From Rhodothermaceae bacterium (GTDB lineage Bacteria; Bacteroidota; Rhodothermia; Rhodothermales; Bin80): a stretch of 64,000 nucleotides of DNA. The notes beneath the pieces are model-generated. The model saw only the letters and a list, made by a program, of their open reading frames with translations. It did not search any database and was not told the DNA's origin. Where the stretch lies: the NCBI GenBank assembly GCA_009838195.1, contig VXSC01000036.1:1-64000 (forward strand). Reading direction: 5' to 3'. Both the position numbers and the translations under genes were made by a program. Positions 50,781 to 60,491 of this stretch are shown in pieces. Position 1 is the first letter of the stretch. Each line of letters starts with the position of its first letter.

Positions 50781-52499
50781 CTAAACCTCAGAACCGGATT
50801 TGTGTGACTTTGCGCGTGAACGCGCGACCGATAGATATTCGTCTCTGGTCATTCCCGGCTTGAACGCATTGAAATAGTCGTCCGTCAATTTCTTTGCAAT
50901 ACCCGAGAGTAGAATCAGTGCCAATACGTTTGGAATCGTCACAAATGCTAGGGCCGTGTCCCCAATCGCCCAGATGGTATTCAAGCTAACCACGGCACCA
51001 ACAAAGTGCATGATTACAAAGATCAACTTGTATGGAAGAATTGAAGATTGCCCAAAGAGATACATAGAGCATCGATCTCCATAGTAACTCCAGGAAATTG
51101 CCGTTGAGATTGCAAACAGGAATACACAGAAGATCACGAGATACTTCCCAACATCTCCCAATCCCTGTTCAAATGCGAGTGCTGTCATCGGGGCACCGTT
51201 CTCGACAGCCATCCCGTAAAGTTCTGTGTACACGGTGGTGTCTGAGGCGATAGCGACCCCCTCTTGCGTATCAATGATGCCAGTGAAGGGCACGGTTTGA
51301 GCCTCATCAATAAAGAACTCCTCTACGGGAACCTCATGCCATGCATACATGACACCATTACTCTCCGAGGGCACCGGGGTACCTTGATCGATCACAATTT
51401 CCGCGGGGATATCGTCCGTGGACTGATAGCGCCCTCCAATTTCTTCGACATAGGAGAGATCCCCCTCCCCGATCAATAGTTCGGTATCTGTCTTATCCTT
51501 CCAGACCCCAGTGGTGAGCACCACCAGTGCCGTAATCGTACAGATGACAAGCGTATCAATAAACGGCTCCAGTAGCGCAACGGCACCTTCCGAAACAGGT
51601 TCTTGCGTCTTGGCGGCAGAGTGTGCAATCGGTGCGGATCCTTGTCCCGCTTCATTTGAGAATAAGCCGCGCCGCACGCCCCATAGAATCGTCTGCAGCA
51701 GGATTCCGATCCCAGTACCGGCTACACCTGCAGTGGGATTAAACGCCTCCGTGAAGATACTTGCCAATGCCGGAAAGACACCATTGTAATTGATTGCTAG
51801 GATCACCACGCCACCAGCGACATAGAGTAATCCCATCACGGGAGCCAAAATCCCCGTCACCCGGCCAATCCGTGAAATCCCACCAAGAATCACCATTGCA
51901 ACAACCGCCGAAGTTAGACCTCCAGTCACCCAGGTCGGAATTGCAAACTCCGCATTCATCAGATCCGAAACTGTGTTGGCCTGGATCGCATTCCCCGTCA
52001 TGAATGCCGTCAGGATCAAGGCACCTGCAACCAGCATCGCAAGTGGCTTGAATGCTTTCCCCAACCCATACTCGATATAGTACATCGGGCCACCGGACAC
52101 CGTGCCAACAAGTTTAGACCCCTCCTGATCTACGATGCGGTATCGCTGCGCCAGGGTTACCTCGGTATACTTGGTACACATACCTAACAGTGCCGTGACC
52201 CACATCCAGAAGACTGCACCTGGGCCTCCCCAGTGAATGGCCAAAGCAACTCCTGCAATATTCCCAATCCCTACCGTCGCCGACAATGCAGTGGTGAGAG
52301 CCTGAAAGTGCGAAACATCTCCCGCATCGTCTGGATCATCGTATTTACCCGTTGCGACTTTGATACCATGCCCAAACTGTCGAAACTGAATAAATCCCAA
52401 CCTGAAGGTCAGAAATACCCCCCCTCCAACCAATATGACAAGCAGCGGATATTGTAGCAGGTTATCGATGAACTGTTGTACGTTTATAAGAATGTCCAT
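50781..52499 (-). CDS. Alanine/glycine:cation symporter (AGCS family)
   Basis: Read from the ATG at 52499, the protein is 572 residues; the far upstream ATG at 52646 would overlap pdxA. It has the AGCS signature region TTALSATVGIGNIAGVALAI and GPGAVFWMWVTALLGMCTKYTEV, and the helix RRGLFSNEAGQGSAPIAHSA. A hydrophilic insertion of about 100 residues (roughly residues 335-440) interrupts the late membrane helices; it has an acidic, repeated TV-Y character. It imports alanine or glycine with Na+. It is followed directly by nhaC. Confidence 0.9.
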   Translation of the reverse strand: MDILINVQQFIDNLLQYPLLVILVGGGVFLTFRLGFIQFRQFGHGIKVATGKYDDPDDAGDVSHFQALTTALSATVGIGNIAGVALAIHWGGPGAVFWMWVTALLGMCTKYTEVTLAQRYRIVDQEGSKLVGTVSGGPMYYIEYGLGKAFKPLAMLVAGALILTAFMTGNAIQANTVSDLMNAEFAIPTWVTGGLTSAVVAMVILGGISRIGRVTGILAPVMGLLYVAGGVVILAINYNGVFPALASIFTEAFNPTAGVAGTGIGILLQTILWGVRRGLFSNEAGQGSAPIAHSAAKTQEPVSEGAVALLEPFIDTLVICTITALVVLTTGVWKDKTDTELLIGEGDLSYVEEIGGRYQSTDDIPAEIVIDQGTPVPSESNGVMYAWHEVPVEEFFIDEAQTVPFTGIIDTQEGVAIASDTTVYTELYGMAVENGAPMTALAFEQGLGDVGKYLVIFCVFLFAISTAISWSYYGDRCSMYLFGQSSILPYKLIFVIMHFVGAVVSLNTIWAIGDTALAFVTIPNVLALILLSGIAKKLTDDYFNAFKPGMTRDEYLSVARSRAKSHKSGSEV

Positions 52500-52536
52500 G
52501 TCAACGGTAGAATTAGGAAATGAGACATAAATATAG

Positions 52537-53529
52537 TCACTGGTTGCTTCGTCTTTGCTCTGCAATGGAAGCGGCTTGGAGTACAGCCTGGACCATGCTC
52601 CCTTCATTGGCCTGATTCTTCCCTGCAATATCAAACGCAGTCCCATGGTCTGGGGAGGTGCGTACGATGGGTAATCCTGCTGTGAAATTCACACCACTTC
52701 CAAATGAAAGAATCTTGAATGGCGCCAATCCCTGGTCATGGTACATGGCCAGAACACAATCGTACCCACAATACTGTCCGCTCCCAAAAAATCCGTCCGC
52801 CGGGAATGGCCCCAGTGCAATAATACCGCGATTTCCGGCATCCTTGATGGCTTTGATAATCACTTCGTCCTCTTCGCTGCCAAGTACGCCATTTTCTCCG
52901 GCATGTGGATTGAGTCCAAGGACGGCGATCTTGGGCTGTGAAATTCCAAAATCTCGCATCAAAGACAATCGTACACGCTTGAGCTTTGCGACAAGCCCAT
53001 TGATTGTCAGCCTTTCTGGTACCTGTTTCAGGGAAATATGCCCGGTAGCCAAGCTAATGCGCAGCTCTCTGGACACCATCATCATGACCTGATCCTTAAC
53101 CTTCGTCTTCTTGGCGAGATACTCTGTATGCCCCGGAAAATTATAGCCAGCACGAACAATTGCCAGCTTTGAAATTGGCCCGGTAACCAGTGCACTCACC
53201 TTTCTCTGCTTCGCAAGGCGGATCCCCTCATCCACTGCATTCATTGCCATGCTACCAGCTCTAGGAGTCAGTTTCCCCATCTCCACCGACACTTCCTGGC
53301 CCTTGCTCGTATCTACAAGCCGGATGCCACGTTTGGGAAGAGAGGCAGTCAGGTTTTCGATGAGAGCGGGCGGCCGCCTGCCCAAAGCCTTCGCATGAAC
53401 CTGCAAGACCTTCTTTGCGCCAATGACCACCGGCTCTATCCGCTTCATTATCAGCGGGTCATCCAGACACTTCAACACCACTTCTGGACCAATCCCATTG
53501 GGGTCGCCCAGCGTGATGGCAATGCGCAT
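52537..53529 (-). CDS. pdxA: 4-hydroxythreonine-4-phosphate dehydrogenase
   Basis: PdxA oxidises 4-phosphohydroxy-L-threonine in the DXP-dependent pyridoxal phosphate pathway. From the ATG at 53529 the 330-residue protein opens with ITLGDPNGIGPEV. It has the metal-binding His in PGHTEYLA, the conserved GLNPHAGENG and MYHDQGLAPFK, and the closing VRTSPDHGTAFDIAG. All are canonical. It lies 28 bp downstream of pepA and 37 bp upstream of the AGCS gene. Confidence 0.96.
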   Translation of the reverse strand: MRIAITLGDPNGIGPEVVLKCLDDPLIMKRIEPVVIGAKKVLQVHAKALGRRPPALIENLTASLPKRGIRLVDTSKGQEVSVEMGKLTPRAGSMAMNAVDEGIRLAKQRKVSALVTGPISKLAIVRAGYNFPGHTEYLAKKTKVKDQVMMMVSRELRISLATGHISLKQVPERLTINGLVAKLKRVRLSLMRDFGISQPKIAVLGLNPHAGENGVLGSEEDEVIIKAIKDAGNRGIIALGPFPADGFFGSGQYCGYDCVLAMYHDQGLAPFKILSFGSGVNFTAGLPIVRTSPDHGTAFDIAGKNQANEGSMVQAVLQAASIAEQRRSNQ

Positions 53530-53557
53530 GCGCTCTTTAGAGTCCGCGGTCAAGAGT

Positions 53558-55057
53558 CTAACGCTTCTTCGGGTGTGCGTAATCGCGAATAAATTCGGTC
53601 AAAAGCCGAACCCCGAAGCCCGTCCCTCCAGTCGGCCTATATGGCAGTTCGGACTTCAGAAATGATGGACCTGCCATATCAATGTGAACCCACGGATAAT
53701 CAACAAAATTTTCGAGGAATTTTGCAGCAGTAATGCTCCCCGCTTCGCGGTTACCGATATTTTTGATATCTGCAACATCGCTCTTGAGCGCCTCCGCATA
53801 ATGGGCATGCATCGGCATTGGATGTAATAGATCTCCACTGCGCTCCGCTGCTTCCATCACCGGCTCCAAGCGTTCGCTTGCCCCCGAATCCTCTCGGGTC
53901 ATGACGGCAGCAACTTGACTCCCCAGCGCAACGACCTGTGCACCAGTAAGCGTAGCGAGGTCAAACACGATTTCCGGCCGGTACAGCTTTGCATAAGAAA
54001 GCGCATCTGCAAGAATCAGCCGTCCTTCTGCATCCGTATTCAGCACCTCGACAGTCATCCCCGAATGCATTCGCAATACATCTCCGGGAACGTAGGCATC
54101 CTGTCCTGGTCGGTTATCTGTTGCCGGAATCAGGCCAATCACGTACAATGGAACATCCAAGCGCGCAATGGCCTCCATGGCGCCGATCACGGCAGCGGCG
54201 CCTGCCATGTCTGCTTTCATGTGGTCCATGGAATTTTTTGTCGGCTTAAGAGACAGTCCACCCGTATCAAAAACGATTCCTTTGCCGATCAGCACAACCG
54301 GCCGGGAGTTCCCCGCTTTACTGGGCTTCCATGTCATTTCAATCATGACGGGTGGCTCAAGACTGCCACGGTTCACCCCCAGTAATCCCCCCATTTTCTC
54401 CTTCTCGATATCTGACTTATCCCAGACCGACACTTCATAGCCATATTTACGACCGTAGCGCTCGACAATCTTCCCAAGAAGGGTCGGGGTCTTGTCGTGT
54501 GGAGACAGATTAATCAAGTCGCGTGCTGTAATCGTTGCTTCGGCTTCAATTCGTCCACGCTCTGCTCCCCGCCTAGCCGATTTTTCATCACGACCCGCAT
54601 GCAAGACCAGCCGTTCCGTAATCGTTCGTTCCTCATTAGGCCGTGTCTTGTAACGGTCGTATTCGTATGAGGCGAGCATGTACCCCTCCACCAGAGATTG
54701 TCCCGTCGCTTCGGAGTCAAGCTGTGAATCGGGCAGACACAAAGCAACAGTGGTCGCTTTGGTCTTCATTGCCATGTGTGCGCCCGCCGCGGCTGCCCTG
54801 CGAAGCGCTTCGCGATCAATATTTTCCGGATATCCCAACCCAACGACCGCAACTCTGCGGGCACGACCAGAGGCGGGATAGCATAAAAGGGTTTCTTTGA
54901 GATCACCCTCAAAATCAATCAGCGCAGCGTTGAGTGCCTCCCCAACTGGTCCGCCGATCTGTGCTGCACGGGCTCGCGCAAGCGAGCGTCCAACCGGAAT
55001 AATGAGCAGGTCTACATCCAAATCCTGGAGGCTAAGTGTGGTGACAGAAACTTTCAT
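53558..55057 (-). CDS. pepA: Cytosol (leucyl) aminopeptidase
   Basis: The 499-residue M17 peptidase has the metal-site region GKGIVFDTGGLSLKPTKNSM, with Lys and Asp ligands. It continues with KADMAGAAAVIGA and the family signature NTDAEGRLILADAL. It hydrolyses N-terminal residues of peptides and may also bind DNA as in E. coli. The length matches the family. Its ATG overlaps the nrnA stop by ATGA (55057-55054). Confidence 0.96.
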   Translation of the reverse strand: MKVSVTTLSLQDLDVDLLIIPVGRSLARARAAQIGGPVGEALNAALIDFEGDLKETLLCYPASGRARRVAVVGLGYPENIDREALRRAAAAGAHMAMKTKATTVALCLPDSQLDSEATGQSLVEGYMLASYEYDRYKTRPNEERTITERLVLHAGRDEKSARRGAERGRIEAEATITARDLINLSPHDKTPTLLGKIVERYGRKYGYEVSVWDKSDIEKEKMGGLLGVNRGSLEPPVMIEMTWKPSKAGNSRPVVLIGKGIVFDTGGLSLKPTKNSMDHMKADMAGAAAVIGAMEAIARLDVPLYVIGLIPATDNRPGQDAYVPGDVLRMHSGMTVEVLNTDAEGRLILADALSYAKLYRPEIVFDLATLTGAQVVALGSQVAAVMTREDSGASERLEPVMEAAERSGDLLHPMPMHAHYAEALKSDVADIKNIGNREAGSITAAKFLENFVDYPWVHIDMAGPSFLKSELPYRPTGGTGFGVRLLTEFIRDYAHPKKR

Positions 55058-56100
55058 TGTTTTGGACTGGATAATGCTTTTAGATAGGCTTGATCTTCTT
55101 CTGCCAAGACCACAACATCTTCTTCAAATAAACCAGAAACACCTTCGAGAACGACCTTGACCGCCTCCCTGATTGGGCGTCTGATGAATGCTCCCGCTGC
55201 GTTCTGATGCCCTCCACCACCATGGATTTGTGCCCAAGTATCCATTCGATGACTGCCTTTGGATCGGAAACTCACCTTTACACCTCGTTTCGTTTCCGTG
55301 AAAATGAGCGTAATACGGACCCCTGCAATAGACATCACCATGTCCGAAAACCCATGAATCTCATCATACCCTACCCCAGCCGTCTCAAGCATGTGTCTGG
55401 TGATTGTGATATACGCTAGTTCTCCGTCATATAAAAAAGTTAACCCCTGAAATACCATCGAAACCAGACGAGGCCAGGCGGGGCTGTGGTTCTCGTAGAC
55501 CCCGGCATAGACCTCTAAAGGCGAATAACTTCCACGCTCAAGCAGATCTGCTGCCATTCTGTGCACCTTCGGAGTTACCGAAGAAAACCGGAACGAGCCC
55601 GTGTCTGTCATGAGTGCGGTATAAAGCGCCGTAGCCATGTCTGAATCAATCAAATCCCGATCATAGGTACAGATCAAATCGTAAATCAACTCCCCAGTCG
55701 CGGCTGCACCCTCATCGCGTATCATCCAGGTAAACCAAGACTCCGGTTCTGTGTGATGATCCACCAGTAATACGGGCCCTTTGTAGAGATCCAGGGCCCG
55801 GTCTACAGTTTTTCCTAACCGGTCTCTTGAATTTGTATCTACTACAATAAAGAGATCTGCCTGGGCAACTGCATTTAAGTTTTCCAAGGTATTCCCGGTT
55901 CGTATCACTTCCGAACCTGGCATCCACTCTAGACTAGGCGGAACGGGGTCAGAATTAAACAGCACTACCTCTTTACCCAGATGCTCCAGAAACCTGCCAA
56001 GCGCAACCTGTGAGCCGATTGCATCCCCGTCAGGACGCTGGTGAGTTGTAATTACAAAACGATGATGGCCAAGTAGTACCTCTAAAATGTCTTTTAACAT
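55054..56100 (-). CDS. nrnA: DHH/DHHA1 phosphoesterase, NrnA-like
   Basis: The 348-residue protein carries THQRPDGDAIGS (residues 19-30; metal ligands His20, Asp24, Asp26) and VDTNSRDRLG. The eponymous LVDHHTE follows (Asp114, His115, His116), and the DHHA1 nucleotide-binding GGGHQNAAGAFI is in the last quarter. NrnA degrades short oligoribonucleotides and dephosphorylates 3'-phosphoadenosine 5'-phosphate. It starts the nrnA-pepA-pdxA-AGCS-nhaC run. The 199 bp before it (56101-56299) hold no gene. Confidence 0.9.
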   Translation of the reverse strand: MLKDILEVLLGHHRFVITTHQRPDGDAIGSQVALGRFLEHLGKEVVLFNSDPVPPSLEWMPGSEVIRTGNTLENLNAVAQADLFIVVDTNSRDRLGKTVDRALDLYKGPVLLVDHHTEPESWFTWMIRDEGAAATGELIYDLICTYDRDLIDSDMATALYTALMTDTGSFRFSSVTPKVHRMAADLLERGSYSPLEVYAGVYENHSPAWPRLVSMVFQGLTFLYDGELAYITITRHMLETAGVGYDEIHGFSDMVMSIAGVRITLIFTETKRGVKVSFRSKGSHRMDTWAQIHGGGGHQNAAGAFIRRPIREAVKVVLEGVSGLFEEDVVVLAEEDQAYLKALSSPKQ

Positions 56101-56299
56101 GGCATCAACAGATGTCGCAGTCAGAACCAGAAGTTTCGTTCGTACCCTCCGTTAACGGCAACCTCCGCCAGCAGAGTGCGACGTACCGGCGACCACCCAC
56201 AGGACTTTGTTATAAAGCCTCGGTGATCTTCAGGTAAAAAATCTTAATCTGGCCTCTTAAACAGAAATTCTTGCGACTTGTTCGATGAATCCGGTGTTG

Positions 56300-57601
56300 C
56301 TAAATGGAAAGCCATGCTTCCGTCTGGCGGGGAAGTACCGATTCTGGAGAGATTGACTCTGAAAGTAAGGCCCGACTGATCCGCTCCATACGCGCCCCCT
56401 GTGAACCCTTGACCAGAATCACATCTCCCGATTCCGGTTGATAGACCCTTCCGCGAGTCAATTCGCGTTCGAACTCCTTTGAATCAGAAAGGCAATGCAT
56501 TCGCCGCTTCAGCGCTGCAGGCAATTCCTCTGCCGCCGTCTGCATACGAGGACCGCATCCATAAATTAGATCTGCATCCTGGATCGCCTTTAGCAAAACC
56601 ACCTTGTGCGCCTCACGCTCCATTGTGCCGAGCTCCAGCATGTCACCGAGGAAGGCAATACGTCTTTGAGCAGTCTGCTGACGCAACACATCCAGCGCAA
56701 CCTTTACAGCGTCTGGACTGGCATTATAGGAGTCGTCAATTAAAGTAGAGCCATTTTTCCCAGGAAGAGGATTAAGGCGTCCTTTTTCAGGTTTCAGTCT
56801 GCACAGAGCTTCATTAATTGCTTTTGGGGGTAGTCCGACCGCGGTTCCAGCTGCAAATGCAGCCAGTAGGATGTAAATGACATGTTCACCCAATAAGGGA
56901 ACTTCAGCAGTAATTTCACTGGGCGTTATATCCGCATCGGCAGCCATCCCGTACAGCAGATGTCTACCTTTGCATTCAGCGGTCATTGCCCGCGTACGTG
57001 GATCATCCGCATTCAGGCAGGCAATCCCGGTGGCATCAAGTGCCCGAACCAATTCGCCCTTTTCCTGCTGAACCCCCTCAATTGAACCCAGCATCTCCAG
57101 ATGGACACCCCGCACATTCGTCACAATAGAAATATCCGGCTTGAAGTACTGGCAAATCTCTTTCAGATCTCCCCTCTTTGCCGCCCCCATTTCAAGGACC
57201 AGGTACGTATTGGTCTCAAGGTCACTGTTCGCCAAGGTGAGGGATAACCCCAGTACCGTATTGAGATTGCCGACCGAAGAGACCACGGGGCCTGCGGCCT
57301 GTAACACCTGCGTCACAGCCTTTCGCGTAGTGGTCTTCCCCATTGAGCCGGTGATCGCAATTACTCGCGCATTTGCACGCTTGACTTTGTTGTGTGCAAC
57401 TTCCGCGATATGTGAGCTCGTGTCCGGGACGATGCTCAGCCTATTCTCATTTACTCCTTCAATCGCCCGCTCTACGATCGCCTTTGAGGCACCTCTTCTG
57501 AGCGCCTCTTGCACAAAATCATGCCCATCATAGCGTTCTCCCTTGATTGCGATATATGTATCCCCCTCTCTTAACGTCCGGGTATCAATCGAAAACGGCA
57601 T
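56300..57601 (-). CDS. murF: UDP-N-acetylmuramoyl-tripeptide--D-alanyl-D-alanine ligase
   Basis: MurF adds D-Ala-D-Ala to the UDP-MurNAc-tripeptide in the cytoplasm. The 433-residue protein has the ATP P-loop GSMGKT at residues 85-90, then ATGIACLNADDPR and LIDDSYNASPDAV, and VILVKGSQGARM. The N-terminus starts at IDTRTLREGD, about 25 residues shorter than most MurF proteins, which have a strand and helix before this point. Its ATG shares one base with the ddl stop, so substrate-making and substrate-using steps are co-translated. Confidence 0.95.
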   Translation of the reverse strand: MPFSIDTRTLREGDTYIAIKGERYDGHDFVQEALRRGASKAIVERAIEGVNENRLSIVPDTSSHIAEVAHNKVKRANARVIAITGSMGKTTTRKAVTQVLQAAGPVVSSVGNLNTVLGLSLTLANSDLETNTYLVLEMGAAKRGDLKEICQYFKPDISIVTNVRGVHLEMLGSIEGVQQEKGELVRALDATGIACLNADDPRTRAMTAECKGRHLLYGMAADADITPSEITAEVPLLGEHVIYILLAAFAAGTAVGLPPKAINEALCRLKPEKGRLNPLPGKNGSTLIDDSYNASPDAVKVALDVLRQQTAQRRIAFLGDMLELGTMEREAHKVVLLKAIQDADLIYGCGPRMQTAAEELPAALKRRMHCLSDSKEFERELTRGRVYQPESGDVILVKGSQGARMERISRALLSESISPESVLPRQTEAWLSI

Positions 57602-58692
57602 TACCGACTGCGAATCAATTGTGAGCGTCGGTGATGGGAGACAAATGCATCCTGGATCAGGGCATCCACAAGGTCAGAAAATGACATCCCGGAATAATCC
57701 CAGAGCATTGGATACATACTGACCGACGTAAACCCTGGGATGGTATTGACTTCATTGACCAGTACCCGATTATCTTTTTCAAGAAAAAAATCTACCCTGG
57801 CCATCCCGAAACAATCAAGAACCCGGCAGGTCCGCCGGGCTAAATCCTGTATGCGCGTCATGACTACCTCCGGTATTGATGCTGGAATGATGATCTCGGT
57901 TGCGGATTCATCTTCATACTTTGCCTGATACGAGTAAAAGGAATGCGTTGTAGTTATCTCGCCGCAGACAGATACGTGAACTGGATTTCGGCCCAATACA
58001 GCACATTCAATCTCACGCCCTGTAATCGCTTCTTCCACCAATACCTTTTCATCATACTTGAACGCCTCCTCAATCGCCGCTTGGTATTCCATCAAAGACT
58101 CTACGCGGGAAATCCCGATGGAGGATCCCGTGTTTGCTGGCTTAACGAAGAGTGTTTTACCGAGCACTCTGGCCAGATAGTCATAACTGGGAAGATTGGT
58201 CTCTCCGTTATGGAGAACCCTGAAGTCTGGTACGGCGATCCCCGCTTCCCGTAATAGGCGCTTGGAAACATCCTTATCCATGCAAACGGATGAGCCAAGA
58301 ACCCCCGCTCCCACATAGGGAATCTTGTACATCTGAAACAGCCCCTGAATGGCCCCATCTTCTCCGTTTGTCCCATGCAGAACAGGAAATACTACATCCA
58401 CATGAACCGCATCCTGTGGGCTTTCGATCGGAGCCAATCCCCCATCCGGTTTCAAGAAGACCGACTCCCCAGGAGCCTGGAAATCAATCTGTGAGGATGG
58501 CGTACCGGAAACGGTTGCCACGCGAACCCATGTACCATCGCGATCTATACGGACCAGCGTGACTACGTAGCGCGTTCGATCTATGGCATGAAAGACATTA
58601 CGTGCCGATACCAGAGAAACTTCATGTTCAGCCGACTGACCTCCGTAAACAAGAACGAGGTGCGGCACGGAAGGAATGTGTTGCAGTGTCAC
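57601..58692 (-). CDS. ddl: D-alanine--D-alanine ligase
   Basis: The 363-residue ATP-grasp ligase joins two D-alanines for peptidoglycan. It opens with LVLVYGGQSAEHEVSL, contains KPANTGSSIGISRV and the metal- and ATP-binding VNEVNTIPGFTSVSMYP near the end, all diagnostic. It overlaps pyrC by ATGA (58692-58689) upstream and murF by one base downstream. Confidence 0.97.
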   Translation of the reverse strand: MTLQHIPSVPHLVLVYGGQSAEHEVSLVSARNVFHAIDRTRYVVTLVRIDRDGTWVRVATVSGTPSSQIDFQAPGESVFLKPDGGLAPIESPQDAVHVDVVFPVLHGTNGEDGAIQGLFQMYKIPYVGAGVLGSSVCMDKDVSKRLLREAGIAVPDFRVLHNGETNLPSYDYLARVLGKTLFVKPANTGSSIGISRVESLMEYQAAIEEAFKYDEKVLVEEAITGREIECAVLGRNPVHVSVCGEITTTHSFYSYQAKYEDESATEIIIPASIPEVVMTRIQDLARRTCRVLDCFGMARVDFFLEKDNRVLVNEVNTIPGFTSVSMYPMLWDYSGMSFSDLVDALIQDAFVSHHRRSQLIRSR

Positions 58693-59975
58693 GGTTGATG
58701 CTCTACCAGTTGCCCTTTATTATAAATTGCCCAGGCGCGCCCGGTCATGGGCGAGCCTACGAATGGGGTATTCCGACTCTTGGAGTGAATGTGCCTGGAC
58801 TCAAATACCCAGTTGGTTGTCGCATCAAAGATCGTCAAATTCGCTTTTGCTCCCGCTTCAATTGCCGGGACATTAAGCCCCAGAATCTCACGCGGGGTGA
58901 CACAAAGCCGGTTTACAGCCTCGGCAACGCTCAAGCGCTTGGTAGCGATCAGGTGCTGCCCAGTGAGTCCCCAGGCTGTTTCTAGTCCAATGATCCCGAA
59001 TGGGGACGATACAAAGTCCGTTTCCTTTTCGAAAGCAGCATGCGGCGCATGGTCCGTACAAATCGCATCCAAGGTTCCGTCACAAAGCCCGGCTCGAATT
59101 GCTTCTACATCCTCGGCCGTCCTGAGGGGTGGATGCATTTTGGTCTGTACATCAAAACCAGACTCCTCAACCATTTCATCGGTCAATGAAAAATGATGTG
59201 TACATGCCTCTGCCGTTACATGGATTCCTCGTGCTTTCGCTTCACGGATCATTGCCGTTGAACGTGCAGTCGATACATGTGCTACATGTAAATGTCCCTG
59301 TGTCAACTCCGCCAACATGAGATCCCGCCCTAGCATTGACTCTTCTGAAAATGTTGGGATCGGTGTCAGCCCTAGATTGGTAGATATGATCCCTTCATTC
59401 ATCTGTCCCTTGGGCCCCAGAGACAGATCTTCCATATGATTAATGATCGGTTTACCGACAACTCTGGTATATTCAAGCGCTCGGCGCATGAGGCTTCCAT
59501 TCTGAACCGGCGATCCGTCATCGCTGAATGCCACCGCTCCGGTGGCAGCCAGTTCAGCCATCTCAGATAAATCCTTCCCCTGCCGCCCCCGGGATACACA
59601 GGCAATAGGATGTACATCCACAGGCAACTCTTCCGCTCGCTTAATCAATGAATGAACGGCTTCCCTGTTGTCTATTGGCGGATTCGTGTTCGGCATACAC
59701 GCAACTGCCGTAAAGCCTCCGAAGGCGGCAGCCCGGCAGCCTGTTGTGATGGTCTCTTTATGCTCTTCGCCGGGATCGCGTAAATGGACATGCATGTCCA
59801 TCCATCCAGGGGAAATCATCCGTCCTTTCGCATCCAGAACCCGCTCATCAGAGACCGTAAGGTTCGAGCCGATTTCCACAATCAGGCCGTCGCGAATACG
59901 TATGTCTGCACGCCGGCTCTTCCCCGTCGAGGGATTTAGGATTACTCCATTCTGAATGCAAAGATCTGATGTCAT
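58689..59975 (-). CDS. pyrC: Dihydroorotase
   Basis: PyrC cyclises carbamoyl-aspartate to dihydroorotate in pyrimidine synthesis. The 428-residue amidohydrolase is of the type I (PyrC/PyrX-like) group, with zinc ligands in the DMHVHLRDPG motif (Asp60, His62, His64). It has AACMPNTNPPIDN, HVAHVSTARS and the late CTDHAPHAAFEKE with the catalytic Asp. The catalytic histidines are kept, so it is not an obvious inactive paralogue. It leads the pyrC-ddl-murF unit. Confidence 0.92.
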   Translation of the reverse strand: MTSDLCIQNGVILNPSTGKSRRADIRIRDGLIVEIGSNLTVSDERVLDAKGRMISPGWMDMHVHLRDPGEEHKETITTGCRAAAFGGFTAVACMPNTNPPIDNREAVHSLIKRAEELPVDVHPIACVSRGRQGKDLSEMAELAATGAVAFSDDGSPVQNGSLMRRALEYTRVVGKPIINHMEDLSLGPKGQMNEGIISTNLGLTPIPTFSEESMLGRDLMLAELTQGHLHVAHVSTARSTAMIREAKARGIHVTAEACTHHFSLTDEMVEESGFDVQTKMHPPLRTAEDVEAIRAGLCDGTLDAICTDHAPHAAFEKETDFVSSPFGIIGLETAWGLTGQHLIATKRLSVAEAVNRLCVTPREILGLNVPAIEAGAKANLTIFDATTNWVFESRHIHSKSRNTPFVGSPMTGRAWAIYNKGQLVEHQP

Positions 59976-60491
59976 TTACTACCTAGTCTCGTGAGACATT
60001 CCATCTGATAGAACTGGAAGGATACTCTGCCGTTGGTAGCGCCATTTAGGGATTTCTTGCTTCTGCAAAACAATCGGGAGTTGGCACATCTACTTCAAAC
60101 ACAACCTATACACATCAGAACAATCCACGGATCTCGTTTAGTACCCGTAACCTCATCCAAATACTGATCCACTCCAATCCCACCCCGCAAACGCGTATAT
60201 AATCTTGTGGAAGAACAACAACCTGACTTTTTATTACAACCCCAAACGGGCATGGTCTCATTGAAGATAAAGGAAGCAGTACATCGTATTCTGCTCCGGC
60301 TACGTGTGCCGGTATATCTCCAGTCCATTAAAATGTTTATATCGAATATGGACATGATGAATCATGATTCGCGTGTGTGTTCTGTAAATTAGGGTGTAGT
60401 CCGGGAATCACGAACCCTCTTCCTCCCTCGTGATAATTGGGCTGCCAGGATTTACATACGCGGTTTTCGGAGCTTAAAATTTGATCTATAC
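59976..60491. other. Divergent intergenic region (about 0.5 kb)
   Basis: This region lies between pyrC (minus) and the response regulator (plus). It should hold both promoters. A GTG-started 61-codon ORF on the plus strand (60207-60392) is open but matches nothing known, so it is not called. No hairpin or repeat is convincing. Confidence 0.45.

Noticed and set aside
60207-60392. GTG-started 61-codon ORF between pyrC and the response regulator
   Set aside because: No homology recognised, no clear ribosome-binding site, and the region is expected to hold divergent promoters.
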